Below, in pieces: positions 19,536-32,327 of a DNA stretch of 64,000 nucleotides (position 1 is the stretch's first letter; each line of letters opens with the position of its first letter). The notes under the pieces are model-generated. The model ran no database searches. It saw only the letters and a program-made list of their open reading frames with translations, and was not told the DNA's origin. Source of the stretch: Pleodorina starrii (lineage: Eukaryota; Chlorophyta; Chlorophyceae; Chlamydomonadales; Volvocaceae); assembly GCA_030267565.1 (NCBI GenBank), contig BRXU01000006.1, positions 5,235,001 to 5,299,000 on the forward strand. Reading direction: 5' to 3'. The position numbers and the translations under genes were made by a program.

Positions 19536-20918
19536 GGGGCTAGGGGCTAGGGGCTAGGGGCTAGGGGCTAGGGGCTAGGGGCTAGGGGCTAGGGGCTAGG
19601 GGCTAGGGGCTAGGGGCTAGGGGCTAGGGGCTAGGGGCTAGGGGCTAGGGGCTAGGGGCTAGGGGCTAGGGGCTAGGGGCTAGGGGCTAGGGGCTAGGGG
19701 CTAGGGGCTAGGGGCTAGGGGCTAGGGGCTAGGGGCTAGGGGCTAGGGGCTAGGGGCTAGGGGCTAGGGGCTAGGGGCTAGGGGCTAGGGGCTAGGGGCT
19801 AGGGGCTAGGGGCTAGGGGCTAGGGGCTAGGGGCTAGGGGCTAGGGGCTAGGGGCTAGGGGCTAGGGGCTAGGGGCTAGGGGCTAGGGGCTAGGGGCTAG
19901 GGGCTAGGGGCTAGGGGCTAGGGGCTAGGGGCTAGGGGCTAGGGGCTAGGGGCTCGGGGCGAGGGGCGCGGGGCGAGGGGCTAGGGGCTAGGGGCTAGGG
20001 GCTAGGGGCTAGGGGCTAGGGGCTAGGGGCTAGGGGCTAGGGGCTAGGGGCTAGGGGCTAGGGGCTAGGGGCTAGGGGCTAGGGGCTAGGGGCTAGGGGC
20101 TAGGGGCTAGGGGCTAGGGGCTAGGGGCTAGGGGCTAGGGGCTAGGGGCTAGGGGCTAGGGGCTAGGGGCTAGGGGCTAGGGGCTAGGGGCTAGGGGCTA
20201 GGGGCTAGGGGCTAGGGGCTAGGGGCTAGGGGCTAGGGGCTAGGGGCTAGGGGCTAGGGGCTAGGGGCTAGGGGCTAGGGGCTAGGGGCTAGGGGCTAGG
20301 GGCTAGGGGCTAGGGGCTAGGGGCTAGGGGCTAGGGGCTAGGGGCTAGGGGCTAGGGGCTAGGGGCTAGGGGCTAGGGGCTAGGGGCTAGGGGCTAGGGG
20401 CTAGGGGCTAGGGGCTAGGGGCTAGGGGCTAGGGGCTAGGGGCTAGGGGCTGGGGGTTTGGGGCTTGGGGCTAGGGGCTAGGGGCTAGGGGCTAGGGGCT
20501 AGGGGCTAGGGGCTAGGGGCTAGGGGCTAGGGGCTAGGGGCTAGGGGCTAGGGGCTAGGGGCTAGGGGCTAGGGGCTAGGGGCTAGGGGCTAGGGGCTAG
20601 GGGCTAGGGGCTAGGGGCTAGGGGCTAGGGGCTAGGGGCTAGGGGCTAGGGGCTAGGGGCTAGGGGCTAGGGGCTAGGGGCTAGGGGCTAGGGGCTAGGG
20701 GCTAGGGGCTAGGGGCTAGGGGCTAGGGGCTAGGGGCTAGGGGCTAGGGGCTAGGGGCTAGGGGCTAGGGGCTAGGGGCTAGGGGATAGGGGCTAGGGGC
20801 TAGGGGCTAGGGGCTAGGGGCTAGGGGCTAGGGGCTAGGGGCTAGGGGCTAGGGGCTAGGGGCTAGGGGCTAGGGGCTAGGGGCTAGGGGCTAGGGGCTA
20901 GGGGCTAGGGGCTAGGGT
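19536..20918 (+). repeat. (GGGGCTA)n array 2
   Basis: About 197 heptamers, with small variant clusters near 19952-19980 (CTCGGGGCGAGGGGCGCGGG) and 20450-20470. It has the same GGGTTAACC right edge as array 1. Confidence 0.98.
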
Positions 20919-21066
20919 TAACCTTAACCGCTTCACGTTTCCGTACACATCTGCAAACACACCACACTCAGCTAAGAAGCCAAGCGACACACGTCGAACT
21001 ACTCACTGCCAGACGCCTGCCTACAATATCATCTTACACAGCCATAATGCGCAATCAACATGTCAA

Positions 21067-21084
21067 CCGCCACCGCCACCGCCA

Positions 21085-21116
<32 letters not shown>

Positions 21117-21378
21117 GCCACCGCCACCGCCACCGCCACCGCCACCGCCACCGCCACCGCCACCGCCACCGCCACCGCCACCGCCACCGCCACCGCCACC
21201 GCCACCGCCACCGCCACCGCCACCGCCACCGCCACCGCCACCGCCACCGCCACCGCCACCGCCACCGCCACCGCCACCGCCACCTCCACCGCCACCGCCA
21301 CCGCCACCGCCACCGCCACCGCCACCGCCACCGCCACCGCCACCGCCACCGCCACCGCCACCGCCACCGCCACCGCCA
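21067..21378 (+). repeat. (CCGCCA)n array 2
   Basis: About 52 hexamers within the first macrosatellite unit, flanked on the left by CAATCAACATGTCAA and on the right by ACGATTTGGCAACCGACGAC. Confidence 0.98.
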
Positions 21379-22030
21379 ACGATTTGGCAACCGACGACAG
21401 TTTGAGTGGTGTCAGCGACTGATACCACTACGCACTCACACTGCTCGACGACTGGCCGCTCATCCCGCTGGGCGACTCAGTTAAGTCAATCCGTGCGGCA
21501 ACGATTTGGCAACCGACGGCAGATGTCAATCCGCGCGGCAACGATTTGGCAACCGACGACAGAAGTAAATCCGCGCGGCAACGATTTGCACCGCCACTCC
21601 TGCGGCCCGCCGTTGTAGTAGGGTCCGGCGGTCCTTCTGCCCACCGGCCCTTTCAGCCACCCGTGAACTCCTTCGGAACATGTACGCCAACGTTCTGCTG
21701 ACTGCCAACGTTTGTGGACAACGATTTGGCAACCGACGGCAGATGTCAATCCGCGCGGCAACGATTTGGCAACCGACGACAGAAATAAATCCGTGCGGCA
21801 ACGATTTGCACCGCCACTCCTGCGGCCCGCCACCGCCACCGCCACCGCCACCGACGTTCTGCTGACTGCCAACGTTTGTGGAGAACGATTTGGCAACCGA
21901 CGGCAGATGTCAATCCGCGCGGCAACGATTTGGCAACCGACGACAGAAGTAAATCCGCGTGGCAACGATTTGCACCGCCATTCCTGCGGCCCGCCACCGC
22001 CACCACCACCACCACCGCCACCGCCACCGC
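21379..22030 (+). repeat. 40-bp minisatellite module
   Basis: Units of 40 bp centred on CGGCAACGATTTGGCAACCG, alternating ACGGCAGATGTC and ACGACAGAAGTA endings. They are interspersed with CTCCTGCGGCCCGCC and short CCGCCA runs. The module recurs at 24601-25255, 27729-28383, 30706-31360 and in part at 33769-34115 and 48425-48730. Confidence 0.9.
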
Positions 22031-22222
22031 TCACTGGTTGCTGACCCGCACGAAAGGCCGATCCTCACGAAAGGGCAACTACATGCTGACACCACTGGAT
22101 GGGCGAATCAAGCAACGCTGACACCGCAACCGCAACTGCAACCGCAACCGCAAGCGCAACCGCAACCGCAACGGCAACCGTGGCACACACAGCCACCACG
22201 TGCCCGTCAGCATGCGCCGCTA

Positions 22223-22260
22223 CGAACATAAGCACACGGGCGCGGAAGCGCCCTGCTAGT
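22223..22260. mobile_element. Helitron-like 3' terminus 3
   Basis: Hairpin at 22238-22253 and CTAG at 22256-22259, followed by T and AAGAAGAGAGCC. It marks the end of the first macrosatellite unit. Confidence 0.6.
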
Positions 22261-23086
22261 AAGAAGAGAGCCAACGCGCCACAATCATCATTGGTCAGCA
22301 TAAGAAATCTGCTACAGCTAGCCACTAGACTATCAACAGCATTGCATCTACACCACGCCTCCACATATTCCAACCAGCACACTCAGCGACGAAACCAAGC
22401 GGCAAACATCGCACTGCATATTACCGCATTGCATCACAGCAGATAGCACAGCCATAATGCGCAATCAACATATCAACATAAAATATAAGCAACAAGATAA
22501 ATAGACGTCGCCAAAACCACACGGCGAAAACATGATACGTGACCAAAAGTTGCCCAGCGGCCACCCGCCGACCGCACGCCACCCAATATTCTCACCCGCC
22601 AGCGTTTGGCATATACATTAATAAATGCCGTGCAAGGAAATACACGTCGCAGCGTCAATAGCAGCCCGAATAACAGCTCGCTCGCAATGTAAAAACATCG
22701 GGCCGCGACTCGTATCTTCGCTGGTCGCGACATCGTGCAGCCCTCTGACAAGCTTCTCTGCAGATAATATAAATTCATATTGCACAAACGTGTAAGATAC
22801 AGCATTACTTTGGCAAAGCGCGAAAGATTTCCCGACACGTGCACACTGCAACGACTCGGTAACAGCGCTGAGCGACTAGGCGCCAACACTGCTGGGCGAC
22901 TGGGTGCTTACACTGCTGGGCCACTAATTCCTAACACCGCTCGCACGAAGAGGCGACCCACACGAAGGGCCGACCCGCACAAAGACACAACCCGCACGAA
23001 GGGACAACTAGAAGCTGACACCGCTAGGCGGGACAACTGCATGCTGACACCTCTGGATGGGCACGAAGGGGCAACTGCATGCTGAC

Positions 23087-24055
23087 GGGGCTAGGGGCTA
23101 GGGGCTAGGGGCTAGGGGCTAGGGGCTAGGGGCTAGGGGCTAGGGGCTAGGGGCTAGGGGCTAGGGGCTAGGGGCTAGGGGCTAGGGGCTAGGGGCTAGG
23201 GGCTAGGGGCTAGGGGCTAGGGGCTAGGGGCTAGGGGCTAGGGGCTAGGGGCTAGGGGCTAGGGGCTAGGGGCTAGGGGCTAGGGGCTAGGGGCTAGGGG
23301 CTAGGGGCTAGGGGCTAGGGGCTAGGGGCTAGGGGCTAGGGGCTAGGGGCTAGGGGCTAGGGGCTAGGGGCTAGGGGCTAGGGGCTAGGGGCTAGGGGCT
23401 AGGGGCTAGGGGCTAGGGGCTAGGGGCTCGGGGCTAGGGGCTAGGGCCAAGGGGCTAGGGGCTGGGGGCTCGGGGCTAGGGGCTAGGGGCTAGGGGCTAG
23501 GGGCTAGGGGCTAGGGGCTAGGGGCTAGGGGCTAGGGGCTAGGGGCTAGGGGCTAGGGGCTAGGGGCTAGGGGCTAGGGGCTAGGGGCTAGGGGCTAGGG
23601 GCTAGGGGCTAGGGGCTAGGGGCTAGGGGCTAGGGGCTAGGGGCTAGGGGCTAGGGGCTAGGGGCTAGGGGCTAGGGGCTAGGGGCTAGGGGCTAGGGGC
23701 TAGGGGCTAGGGGCTAGGGGCTAGGGGCTAGGGGCTAGGGGCTAGGGGCTAGGGGCTAGGGGCTAGGGGCTAGGGGCTAGGGGCTAGGGGCTAGGGGCTA
23801 GGGGCTAGGGGCTAGGGGCTAGGGGCTAGGGGCTAGGGGCTAGGGGCTAGGGGCTAGGGGCTAGGGGCTAGGGGCTAGGGGCTAGGGGCTAGGGGCTAGG
23901 GGCTAGGGGCTAGGGGCTAGGGGCTAGGGGCTAGGGGCTAGGGGCTAGGGGCTAGGGGCTAGGGGCTAGGGGCTAGGGGCTAGGGGCTAGGGGCTAGGGG
24001 CTAGGGGCTAGGGGCTAGGGGCTAGGGGCTAGGGGCTAGGGGCTAGGGGCTAGGG
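23087..24055 (+). repeat. (GGGGCTA)n array 3
   Basis: About 138 heptamers, with one variant cluster near 23430-23475. Confidence 0.98.
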
Positions 24056-24204
24056 TTAACCTTAACCGCTTCACGTTTCCGTACACATCTGCAAACACAC
24101 CACACTCAGCTAAGAAGCCAAGCGACACACGTCGAACTACTCACTGCCAGACGCCTGCCTACAATATCATCTTACACAGCCATAATGCGCAATCAACATG
24201 TCAA

Positions 24205-24600
24205 CCGCCACCGCCACCGCCACCGCCACCGCCACCGCCACCGCCACCGCCACCGCCACCGCCACCGCCACCGCCACCGCCACCGCCACCGCCACCGCCA
24301 CCGCCACCGCCACCGCCACCGCCACCGCCACCGCCACCGCCACCGCCACCGCCACCGCCACCGCCACCGCCACCGCCACCGCCACCGCCACCGCCACCGC
24401 CACCGCCACCGCCACCGCCACCGCCACCGCCACCGCCACCGCCACCGCCACCGCCACCGCCACCGCCACCGCCACCGCCACCGCCACCGCCACCGCCACC
24501 GCCACCGCCACCGCCACCGCCACCGCCACCGCCACCGCCACCGCCACCGCCACCGCCACCGCCACCGCCACCGCCACCGCCACCGCCACCGCCACCGCCA
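24205..24600 (+). repeat. (CCGCCA)n array 3
   Basis: 66 uninterrupted hexamers; no variant seen. Confidence 0.98.
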
Positions 24601-25444
24601 ACGATTTGGCAACCGACGACAGTTTGAGTGGTGTCAGCGACTGATACCACTACGCACTCACACTGCTCGACGACTGGCCGCTCATCCCGCTGGGCGACTC
24701 AGTTAAGTCAATCCGTGCGGCAACGATTTGGCAACCGACGGCAGATGTCAATCCGCGCGGCAACGATTTGGCAACCGACGACAGAAGTAAATCCGCGCGG
24801 CAACGATTTGCACCGCCACTCCTGCGGCCCGCCGTTGTAGTAGGGTCCGGCGGTCCTTCTGCCCACCGGCCCTTTCAGCCACCCGTGAACTCCTTCGGAA
24901 CATGTACGCCAACGTTCTGCTGACTGCCAACGTTTGTGGACAACGATTTGGCAACCGACGGCAGATGTCAATCCGCGCGGCAACGATTTGGCAACCGACG
25001 ACAGAAATAAATCCGTGCGGCAACGATTTGCACCGCCACTCCTGCGGCCCGCCACCGCCACCGCCACCGCCACCGACGTTCTGCTGACTGCCAACGTTTG
25101 TGGAGAACGATTTGGCAACCGACGGCAGATGTCAATCCGCGCGGCAACGATTTGGCAACCGACGACAGAAGTAAATCCGCGTGGCAACGATTTGCACCGC
25201 CATTCCTGCGGCCCGCCACCGCCACCACCACCACCACCGCCACCGCCACCGCTCACTGGTTGCTGACCCGCACGAAAGGCCGATCCTCACGAAAGGGCAA
25301 CTACATGCTGACACCACTGGATGGGCGAATCAAGCAACGCTGACACCGCAACCGCAACTGCAACCGCAACCGCAAGCGCAACCGCAACCGCAACGGCAAC
25401 CGTGGCACACACAGCCACCACGTGCCCGTCAGCATGCGCCGCTA

Positions 25445-25495
25445 CGAACATAAGCACACGGGCACGGAAGCGCCCTGCTAGTGCTTATGTTCGTA
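25445..25495. mobile_element. Helitron-like 3' terminus 4
   Basis: The hairpin here has one stem change (GGGCAC instead of GGGCGC) at 25460-25475, and CTAG is at 25478-25481. Both outer arms (ACGAACATAAGCAC and GTGCTTATGTTCGT) are present. Confidence 0.6.
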
Positions 25496-25502
25496 AGAAC
25501 AT

Positions 25503-28500
25503 ATGAAGAGAGCCAACGCGCCACAATCATCATTGGTCAGCATAAGAAATCTGCTACAGCTAGCCACTAGACTATCAACAGCATTGCATCTACACCACGC
25601 CTCCACATATTCCAACCAACACACTCAGCGACGAAACCAAGCGGCAAACATCGCACTGCATATTACCGCATTGCATCACAGCAGATAGCACAGCCATAAT
25701 GCGCAATCAACATATCAACATAAAATATAAGCAACAAGATAAATAGACGTCGCCAAAACCACACGGCGAAAACATGATACGTGACCAAAAGTTGCCCAGC
25801 GGCCACCCGCCGACCGCACGCCACCCAATATTCTCACCCGCCAGCGTTTGGCATATACATTAATAAATGCCGTGCAAGGAAATACACGTCGCAGCGTCAA
25901 TAGCAGCCCGAATAACAGCTCGCTCGCAATGTAAAAACATCGGGCTGCGACTCGTATCTTCGCTGGTCGCGACATCGTGCAGCCCTCTGACAAGCTTCTC
26001 TGCAGATAATATAAATTCATATTGCACAAACGTGTAAGATACAGCATTACTTTGGCAAAGCGCGAAAGGTTTCCCGACACGTGCACACTGCAACGACTCG
26101 GTAACAGCGCTGAGCGACTAGGCACCAACACTGCTGGGCGACTGGGTGCTTACACTGCTGGGCCACTAATTCCTAACACCGCTCGCACGAAGAGGCGACC
26201 CACACGAAGGGCCGACCCGCACAAAGACACAACCCGCACGAAGGGACAACTAGAAGCTGACACCGCTAGGCGGGACAACTGCATGCTGACACCTCTGGAT
26301 GGGCACGAAGGGGCAACTGCATGCTGACGGGGCTAGGGGCTAGGGGATTGGGGCTAGGGGCTAGGGGCTAGGGGCTAGGGGCTAGGGGCTAGGGGCTAGG
26401 GGCTAGGGGCTAGGGGCTAGGGGCTAGGGGCTAGGGGCTAGGGGCTAGGGGCTAGGGGCTAGGGGCTAGGGGCTAGGGGCTAGGGGCTAGGGGCTAGGGG
26501 CTAGGGGCTAGGGGCTAGGGGCTAGGGGCTAGGGGCTAGGGGCTAGGGGCTAGGGGCTAGGGGCTAGGGGCTAGGGGCTAGGGGCTAGGGGCTAGGGGCT
26601 AGGGGCTAGGGGCTAGGGGCTAGGGGCTAGGGGCTAGGGGCTAGGGGCTAGGGGCTAGGGGCTAGGGGCTAGGGGCTAGGGGCTAGGGGCTAGGGGCTAG
26701 GGGCTAGGGGCTAGGGGCTAGGGGCTAGGGGCTAGGGGCTAGGGGCTAGGGGCTAGGGGCTAGGGGCTAGGGGCTAGGGGCTAGGGGCTAGGGGCTAGGG
26801 GCTAGGGGCTAGGGGCTAGGGGCTAGGGGCTAGGGGCTAGGGGCTAGGGGCTAGGGGCTAGGGGCTTGGGGCTGGGGGATTGGGGCTCGGGGCTAGGGGC
26901 TAGGGGCTAGGGGCTAGGGGCTAGGGGCTAGGGGCTAGGGGCTAGGGGCTAGGGGCTAGGGGCTAGGGGCTAGGGGCTAGGGGCTAGGGGCTAGGGGCTA
27001 GGGGCTAGGGGCTAGGGGCTAGGGGCTAGGGGCTAGGGGCTAGGGGCTAGGGGCTAGGGGCTAGGGGCTAGGGGCTAGGGGCTAGGGGCTAGGGGCTAGG
27101 GGCTAGGGGCTAGGGGCTAGGGGCTAGGGGCTAGGGGCTAGGGGCTAGGGGCTAGGGGCTAGGGGCTAGGGGCTAGGGGCTAGGGGCTAGGGGCTAGGGG
27201 CTAGGGGCTAGGGTTAACCTTAACCGCTTCACGTTTCCGTACACATCTGCAAACACACCACACTCAGCTAAGAAGCCAAGCGACACACGTCGAACTACTC
27301 ACTGCCAGACGCCTGCCTACAATATCATCTTACACAGCCATAATGCGCAATCAACATGTCAACCGCCACCGCCACCGCCACCGCCACCGCCACCGCCACC
27401 GCCACCGCCACCGCCACCGCCACCGCCACCGCCACCGCCACCGCCACCGCCACCGCCACCGCCACCGCCACCGCCACCGCCACCGCCACCGCCACCGCCA
27501 CCGCCACCGCCACCGCCCCCGCCACCGCCACCGCCACCGCCACCGCCACCGCCACCGCCACCGCCACCGCCACCGCCACCGCCACCGCCACCGCCACCGC
27601 CACCGCCACCGCCACCGCCACCGCCACCGCCACCGCCACCGCCACCGCCACCGCCACCGCCACCGCCACCGCCACCGCCACCGCCACCGCCACCGCCACC
27701 GCCACCGCCACCGCCACCGCCACCGCCAACGATTTGGCAACCGACGACAGTTTGAGTGGTGTCAGCGACTGATACCACTACGCACTCACACTGCTCGACG
27801 ACTGGCCGCTCATCCCGCTGGGCGACTCAGTTAAGTCAATCCGTGCGGCAACGATTTGGCAACCGACGGCAGATGTCAATCCGCGCGGCAACGATTTGGC
27901 AACCGACGACAGAAGTAAATCCGCTCGGCAACGATTTGCACCGCCACTCCTGCGGCCCGCCGTTGTAGTAGGGTCCGGCGGTCCTTCTGCCCACCGGCCC
28001 TTTCAGCCACCCGTGAACTCCTTCGGAACATGTACGCCAACGTTCTGCTGACTGCCAACGTTTGTGGACAACGATTTGGCAACCGACGGCAGATGTCAAT
28101 CCGCGCGGCAACGATTTGGCAACCGACGACAGAAATAAATCCGTGCGGCAACGATTTGCACCGCCACTCCTGCGGCCCGCCACCGCCACCGCCACCGCCA
28201 CCGACGTTCTGCTGACTGCCAACGTTTGTGGAGAACGATTTGGCAACCGACGGCAGATGTCAATCCGCGCGGCAACGATTTGGCAACCGACGACAGAAGT
28301 AAATCCGCGTGGCAACGATTTGCACCGCCATTCCTGCGGCCCGCCACCGCCACCACCACCACCACCGCCACCGCCACCGCTCACTGGTTGCTGACCCGCA
28401 CGAAAGGCCGATCCTCACGAAAGGGCAACTACATGCTGACACCACTGGATGGGCGAATCAAGCAACGCTGACACCGCAACCGCAACTGCAACCGCAACCG

Positions 28501-28630
28501 CAAGCGCAACCGCAACCGCAACGGCAACCGTGGCACACACAGCCACCACGTGCCCGTCAGCATGCGCCGCTACGAACATAAGCACACGGGCGCGGAAGCG
28601 CCCTGCTAGTGCTTATGTTCGTAAGAACAT
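25503..28630 (+). repeat. Macrosatellite unit 3 (3.13 kb)
   Basis: Contains an S copy (25503-26056), a GGGGCTA array (26329-27213, about 126 heptamers), a CCGCCA array (27363-27728, 61 hexamers with one CCGCCC) and the minisatellite module. It ends with the hairpin and palindrome before 28631. Confidence 0.92.
28573..28623. mobile_element. Helitron-like 3' terminus 5
   Basis: Hairpin at 28588-28603, CTAG at 28606-28609, both 14-bp outer arms intact, then a GTAAGAACAT half palindrome. Confidence 0.6.
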
Positions 28631-30573
28631 ATGAAGAGAGCCAACGTGCCACAATCATCATTGGTCAGCATAAGAAATCTGCTACAGCTAGCCACTAGAC
28701 TATCAACAGCATTGCATCTACACCACGCCTCCACATATTCCAACCAACACACTCAGCGACGAAACCAAGCGGCAAACATCGCACTGCATATTACCGCATT
28801 GCATCACAGCAGATAGCACAGCCATAATGCGCAATCAACATATCAACATAAAATATAAGCAACAAGATAAATAGACGTCGCCAAAACCACACGGCGAAAA
28901 CATGATACGTGACCAAAAGTTGCCCAGCGGCCACCCGCCGACCGCACGCCACCCAATATTCTCACCCGCCAGCGTTTGGCATATACATTAATAAATGCCG
29001 TGCAAGGAAATACACGTCGCAGCGTCAATAGCAGCCCGAATAACAGCTCGCTCGCAATGTAAAAACATCGGGCCGCGACTCGTATCTTCGCTGGTCGCGA
29101 CATCGTGCAGCCCTCTGACAAGCTTCTCTGCAGATAATATAAATTCATATTGCACAAACGTGTAAGATACAGCATTACTTTGGCAAAGCGCGAAAGGTTT
29201 CCCGACACGTGCACACTGCAACGACTCGGTAACAGCGCTGAGCGACTAGGCGCCAACACTGATGGGCGACTGGGCGCTTACACTGCTGGGCCACTAATTC
29301 CTAACACCGCTCGCACGAAGAGGCGACCCACACGAAGGGCCGACCCGCACAAAGACACAACCCGCACGAAGGGACAACTAGAAGCTGACACCGCTAGGCG
29401 GGACAACTGCATGCTGACACCTCTGGATGGGCACGAAGGGGCAACTGCATGCTGACGGGGCTAGGGGCTAGGGGCTAGGGGCTAGGGGCTCGGGGCTAGG
29501 GGCTAGGGGCTAGGGGCTAGGGGCTAGGGGCTAGGGGCTAGGGGCTAGGGGCTAGGGGCTAGGGGCTAGGGGCTAGGGGCTAGGGGCTAGGGGCTAGGGG
29601 CTAGGGGCTAGGGGCTAGGGGCTAGGGGCTAGGGGCTAGGGGCTAGGGGCTAGGGGCTAGGGGCTAGGGGCTAGGGGCTAGGGGCTAGGGGCTAGGGGCT
29701 AGGGGCTAGGGGCTAGGGGCTAGGGGCTAGGGGCTAGGGGCTAGGGGCTAGGGGCTAGGGGCTAGGGGCTAGGGGCTAGGGGCTAGGGGCTAGGGGCTAG
29801 GGGCTAGGGGCTAGGGGCTAGGGGCTAGGGGCTAGGGGCTAGGGGCTAGGGGCTAGGGGCTAGGGGCTAGGGGCTAGGGGCTAGGGGCTAGGGGCTAGGG
29901 GCTAGGGGCTAGGGGCTAGGGGCTAGGGGCTAGGGGCTAGGGGCTAGGGGCTAGGGGCTAGGGGCTAGGGGCTAGGGGCTAGGGGCTAGGGGCTAGGGGC
30001 TAGGGGCTAGGGGCTAGGGGCTAGGGGCTAGGGGCTAGGGGCTAGGGGCTAGGGGCTAGGGGCTAGGGGCTAGGGGCTAGGGGCTAGGGGCTAGGGGCTA
30101 GGGGCTAGGGGCTAGGGGCTAGGGGCTAGGGGCTAGGGGCTAGGGGCTAGGGGCTAGGGGCTAGGGGCTAGGGGCTAGGGGCTAGGGGCTAGGGGCTAGG
30201 GGCTAGGGGCTAGGGGCTAGGGGCTAGGGGCTAGGGGCTAGGGGCTAGGGGCTAGGGGCTAGGGGCTAGGGGCTAGGGGCTAGGGGCTAGGGGCTAGGGG
30301 CTAGGGGCTAGGGGCTAGGGGCTAGGGGCTAGGGGCTAGGGGCTAGGGGCTAGGGGCTAGGGGCTAGGGGCTAGGGTTAACCTTAACCGCTTCACGTTTC
30401 CGTACACATCTGCAAACACACCACACTCAGCTAAGAAGCCAAGCGACACACGTCGAACTACTCACTGCCAGACGCCTGCCTACAATATCATCTTACACAG
30501 CCATAATGCGCAATCAACATGTCAACCGCCACCGCCACCGCCACCGCCACCGCCACCGCCACCGCCACCGCCA

Positions 30574-30604
<31 letters not shown>

Positions 30605-31586
30605 CGCCACCGCCACCGCCACCGCCACCGCCACCGCCACCGCCACCGCCACCGCCACCGCCACCGCCACCGCCACCGCCACCGCCACCGCCACCGCCAC
30701 CGCCAACGATTTGGCAACCGACGACAGTTTGAGTGGTGTCAGCGACTGATACCACTACGCACTCACACTGCTCGACGACTGGCCGCTCATCCCGCTGGGC
30801 GACTCAGTTAAGTCAATCCGTGCGGCAACGATTTGGCAACCGACGGCAGATGTCAATCCGCGCGGCAACGATTTGGCAACCGACGACAGAAGTAAATCCG
30901 CGCGGCAACGATTTGCACCGCCACTCCTGCGGCCCGCCGTTGTAGTAGGGTCCGGCGGTCCTTCTGCCCACCGGCCCTTTCAGCCACCCGTGAACTCCTT
31001 CGGAACATGTACGCCAACGTTCTGCTGACTGCCAACGTTTGTGGACAACGATTTGGCAACCGACGGCAGATGTCAATCCGCGCGGCAACGATTTGGCAAC
31101 CGACGACAGAAATAAATCCGTGCGGCAACGATTTGCACCGCCACTCCTGCGGCCCGCCACCGCCACCGCCACCGCCACCGACGTTCTGCTGACTGCCAAC
31201 GTTTGTGGAGAACGATTTGGCAACCGACGGCAGATGTCAATCCGCGCGGCAACGATTTGGCAACCGACGACAGAAGTAAATCCGCGTGGCAACGATTTGC
31301 ACCGCCATTCCTGCGGCCCGCCACCGCCACCACCACCACCACCGCCACCGCCACCGCTCACTGGTTGCTGACCCGCACGAAAGGCCGATCCTCACGAAAG
31401 GGCAACTACATGCTGACACCACTGGATGGGCGAATCAAGCAACGCTGACACCGCAACCGCAACTGCAACCGCAACCGCAAGCGCAACCGCAACCGCAACG
31501 GCAACCGTGGCACACACAGCCACCACGTGCCCGTCAGCATGCGCCGCTACGAACATAAGCACACGGGCGCGGAAGCGCCCTGCTAG
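28631..31586 (+). repeat. Macrosatellite unit 4 (2.96 kb)
   Basis: Contains an S copy (28631-29184), a GGGGCTA array (29457-30377, about 131 heptamers) and the shortest CCGCCA array (30527-30705, about 30 hexamers). It closes with hairpin 31565-31580 and CTAG 31583-31586. Array length accounts for most of the size difference between units. Confidence 0.92.
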
Positions 31587-31587
31587 T
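31550..31587. mobile_element. Helitron-like 3' terminus 6
   Basis: Hairpin 31565-31580, then TG and CTAG 31583-31586, then T and AAGAAGAGAGCC as at terminus 3. Confidence 0.6.
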
Positions 31588-32142
31588 AAGAAGAGAGCCA
31601 ACGCGCCACAATCATCATTGGTCAGCATAAGAAATCTGCTACAGCTAGCCACTAGACTATCAACAGCATTGCATCTACACCACGCCTCCACATATTCCAA
31701 CCAGCACACTCAGCGACGAAACCAAGCGGCAAACATCGCACTGCATATTACCGCATTGCATCACAGCAGATAGCACAGCCATAATGCGCAATCAACATAT
31801 CAACATAAAATATAAGCAACAAGATAAATAGACGTCGCCAAAACCACACGGCGAAAACATGATACGCGACCAAAAGTTGCCCGGCGGCCACCCGCCGACC
31901 GCACGCCACCCAATATTCTCACCCGCCAGCGTTTAGCATATACATTAATAAATGCCGTGCAACGAAATACACGTCGCAGCGTCAATAGCAGCCCGAATAA
32001 CAGCTCGCTCGCAATGTAAAAACATCGGGCCACGACTCGTATCTTCGCTGGTCGCGACATCGTGCAGCCCTCTGACAAGCTTCTCTGCAGATAATATAAA
32101 TTCATATTGCACAAACGTGTAAGATACAGCATTACTTTGGCA
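31587..32142 (+). repeat. S-family repeat, copy 10 (start of a truncated macrosatellite unit)
   Basis: This follows the same continuation as the other units down to about 32330, but then enters palindrome repeats instead of a GGGGCTA array. The macrosatellite therefore ends here. Copies 7, 8 and 9 lie inside units 2-4. Confidence 0.85.
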
Positions 32143-32215
32143 CACTGCTGGGCCACTAATTCCTAACACCGCTCGCACGAAGAGGCGACCCACACGAAGG
32201 GCCGACCCGCACAAA

Positions 32216-32246
32216 GACACAACCCGCACGAGTCGCGGGTTGTGTC
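32216..32246. other. 12-bp perfect inverted repeat insertion
   Basis: GACACAACCCGC and GCGGGTTGTGTC are separated by ACGAGTC. Other copies of this region read GCACGAAGGGACAACTAG here, so a snap-back segment has replaced AGGGACAA. Confidence 0.8.
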
Positions 32247-32327
32247 ATAACATAAGCCGCGACTAGAAGCTGACACCGCTAGGCGGGACAACTGCATGCT
32301 GACACCTCTGGATGGGCACGAAGGGGC

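Larger units (their letters stand above)
16012..22260 (+). repeat. Macrosatellite unit 1 (expanded, 6.2 kb)
   Basis: Order: S copy, a GCACGAAGGGGCAACTGCAT leader, GGGGCTA array, CTTAACCGCTTCACG linker, CCGCCA array, 40-bp minisatellite, then a second GGGGCTA array, linker and CCGCCA array, then a 40-bp minisatellite module and hairpin-CTAG. Later units have one array of each kind, so this unit carries an internal duplication. Confidence 0.85.
22261..25502 (+). repeat. Macrosatellite unit 2 (3.24 kb)
   Basis: Contains an S copy (22261-22815), a GGGGCTA array (23087-24055), a CCGCCA array (24205-24600), a minisatellite module and hairpin-CTAG. Non-array parts are nearly identical to the following unit. 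Confidence 0.92.

Noticed and set aside
21486..22034. 182-codon minus-strand frame repeated in each macrosatellite unit
   Set aside because: It is the 40-bp minisatellite translated (CQIVAARIDICRRLPNR cycles). Conservation reflects recent duplication.
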